Positions 11,289 through 11,703 of a DNA stretch of 11,703 bases are shown here, piece by piece. Both the position numbers and the translations under genes were made by a program. The stretch lies in assembly GCA_964521815.1 (NCBI GenBank), contig CAZFSN010000097.1:1-11703 (forward strand), written 5' to 3'. The notes under the pieces are model-generated. The model was not told where the DNA came from and ran no database searches. It saw only the letters and a list, made by a program, of their open reading frames with translations. This stretch comes from JAAEQD01 sp964521815. Its GTDB lineage: Bacteria > Zixibacteria > MSB-5A5 > UBA10806 > 4484-95. The first letter of the stretch is position 1; every line of letters begins with the position of its first letter.

Positions 11289-11703
11289 ATGTTTACTATC
11301 AAACGCATCATTATCGCGGCAGGAGTGTTGCTTTTGTTGCCGCCGCTTTATGGCGCAAGCTTAACCGGGGCAATTTCGGACAGCCAAACCCGGGAACCTG
11401 TGCCCGGCGCCATGATTAAGCTGATCGGCTATGATATAACCGCGATCAGCGATAATCTCGGCGAGTTCAAGCTAATTGAGTTGCCAGTCGAAACCGGCGA
11501 ACTGGTGTTCACGCGAATCGGCTATGATGTGCGAAAAACCCGGTTCGATGCCCAAAAACAATCGCGGTTGGATATCCAGCTTGCACCTAAAATTTTGCGG
11601 GGCCAAGATGTAATCGTAACCGCGAACCGGGCACAAAAAGGCGAGTCTCCGGCAGCTTTTGCGAATATGTCGCGAACGGAAATCGAAAATAATTACTGGG
11701 CTC
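11289..11703 (+). CDS. TonB-dependent receptor, TPP-regulated (partial, 3' end off window)
   Basis: The first 138 codons of an outer-membrane receptor; the gene runs off the right edge. AAGGAG precedes the ATG. Residues 1-23 are a Sec signal peptide (IKRIIIAAGVLLLLPPL, then cleavage after YGA). Residues about 24-100 form a carboxypeptidase-regulatory-like beta-sandwich (SLTGAISDSQTREPVPGAMI and FTRIGYDV), common at the front of Bacteroidetes-type receptors. Residues 106-113 (QDVIVTAN) resemble a TonB box, followed by the start of the plug (PAAFANMSRTEIE). Because a TPP riboswitch controls it, the cargo is probably thiamin, TPP or a precursor; TPP-regulated TonB receptors of this kind are known from comparative genomics of thiamin genes in Bacteroidetes. 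Import would be TonB/ExbBD-driven. Confidence 0.9.
   Translation, partial: MFTIKRIIIAAGVLLLLPPLYGASLTGAISDSQTREPVPGAMIKLIGYDITAISDNLGEFKLIELPVETGELVFTRIGYDVRKTRFDAQKQSRLDIQLAPKILRGQDVIVTANRAQKGESPAAFANMSRTEIENNYWA

Overview
This window reads like a scaffold from an uncultivated diderm (Gram-negative type) bacterium. A TonB-dependent receptor and a lipoprotein signal point to an outer membrane, and a run of exactly 100 N at 3200-3299 is a typical scaffolding gap. Gene content and the abundance of palindromic intergenic repeats are compatible with candidate phyla such as Zixibacteria, but that placement is only an impression.

Layout, left to right. Positions 1-454 hold no credible gene but contain GC-rich hairpin repeats and the mntH promoter. 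Then come an Nramp metal transporter fused to a universal-stress domain (455-2353), a dispersed 72-nt repeat, and a DUF58/VWA-like gene broken by the assembly gap (2577-3344). Positions 3364-5159 form an accessory island. It has two cassettes bounded by the same inverted palindrome: one carries a small HNH nuclease gene, the other a REP-associated tyrosine (Y1/HUH) transposase (RAYT). Between them lie a lipoprotein gene frameshifted by an 8-bp tandem duplication and a small basic hypothetical protein. A gene-less stretch follows that ends in a plus-strand structured RNA or terminator candidate (5504-5621).

On the minus strand are a PutP-like sodium/solute symporter, a single-cluster [4Fe-4S] ferredoxin with a CxxDxxC site, a six-helix membrane protein, and a NYN/LabA-type nuclease-like protein; a second palindromic repeat family sits between the last two. 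A long gene-less stretch (9543-10268) precedes a 51-residue acidic protein with a strong terminator and a Smr-domain protein. The second copy of the 72-nt repeat comes next, followed by a TPP riboswitch with its own terminator controlling a TonB-dependent receptor that runs off the right edge.

Most genes look like independent units with their own promoters and terminators, not parts of one pathway. Two themes stand out. First, mobile or mobilisable palindromes of at least three types repeatedly abut stop codons. Second, several plus-strand genes (mntH, the DUF58 gene, the Smr gene) have well-formed promoters whose -10 box lies 6-11 nt before the ATG and lack a Shine-Dalgarno sequence, suggesting leaderless or nearly leaderless transcripts, whereas the minus-strand genes putP, ferredoxin and NYN have clear Shine-Dalgarno sites.
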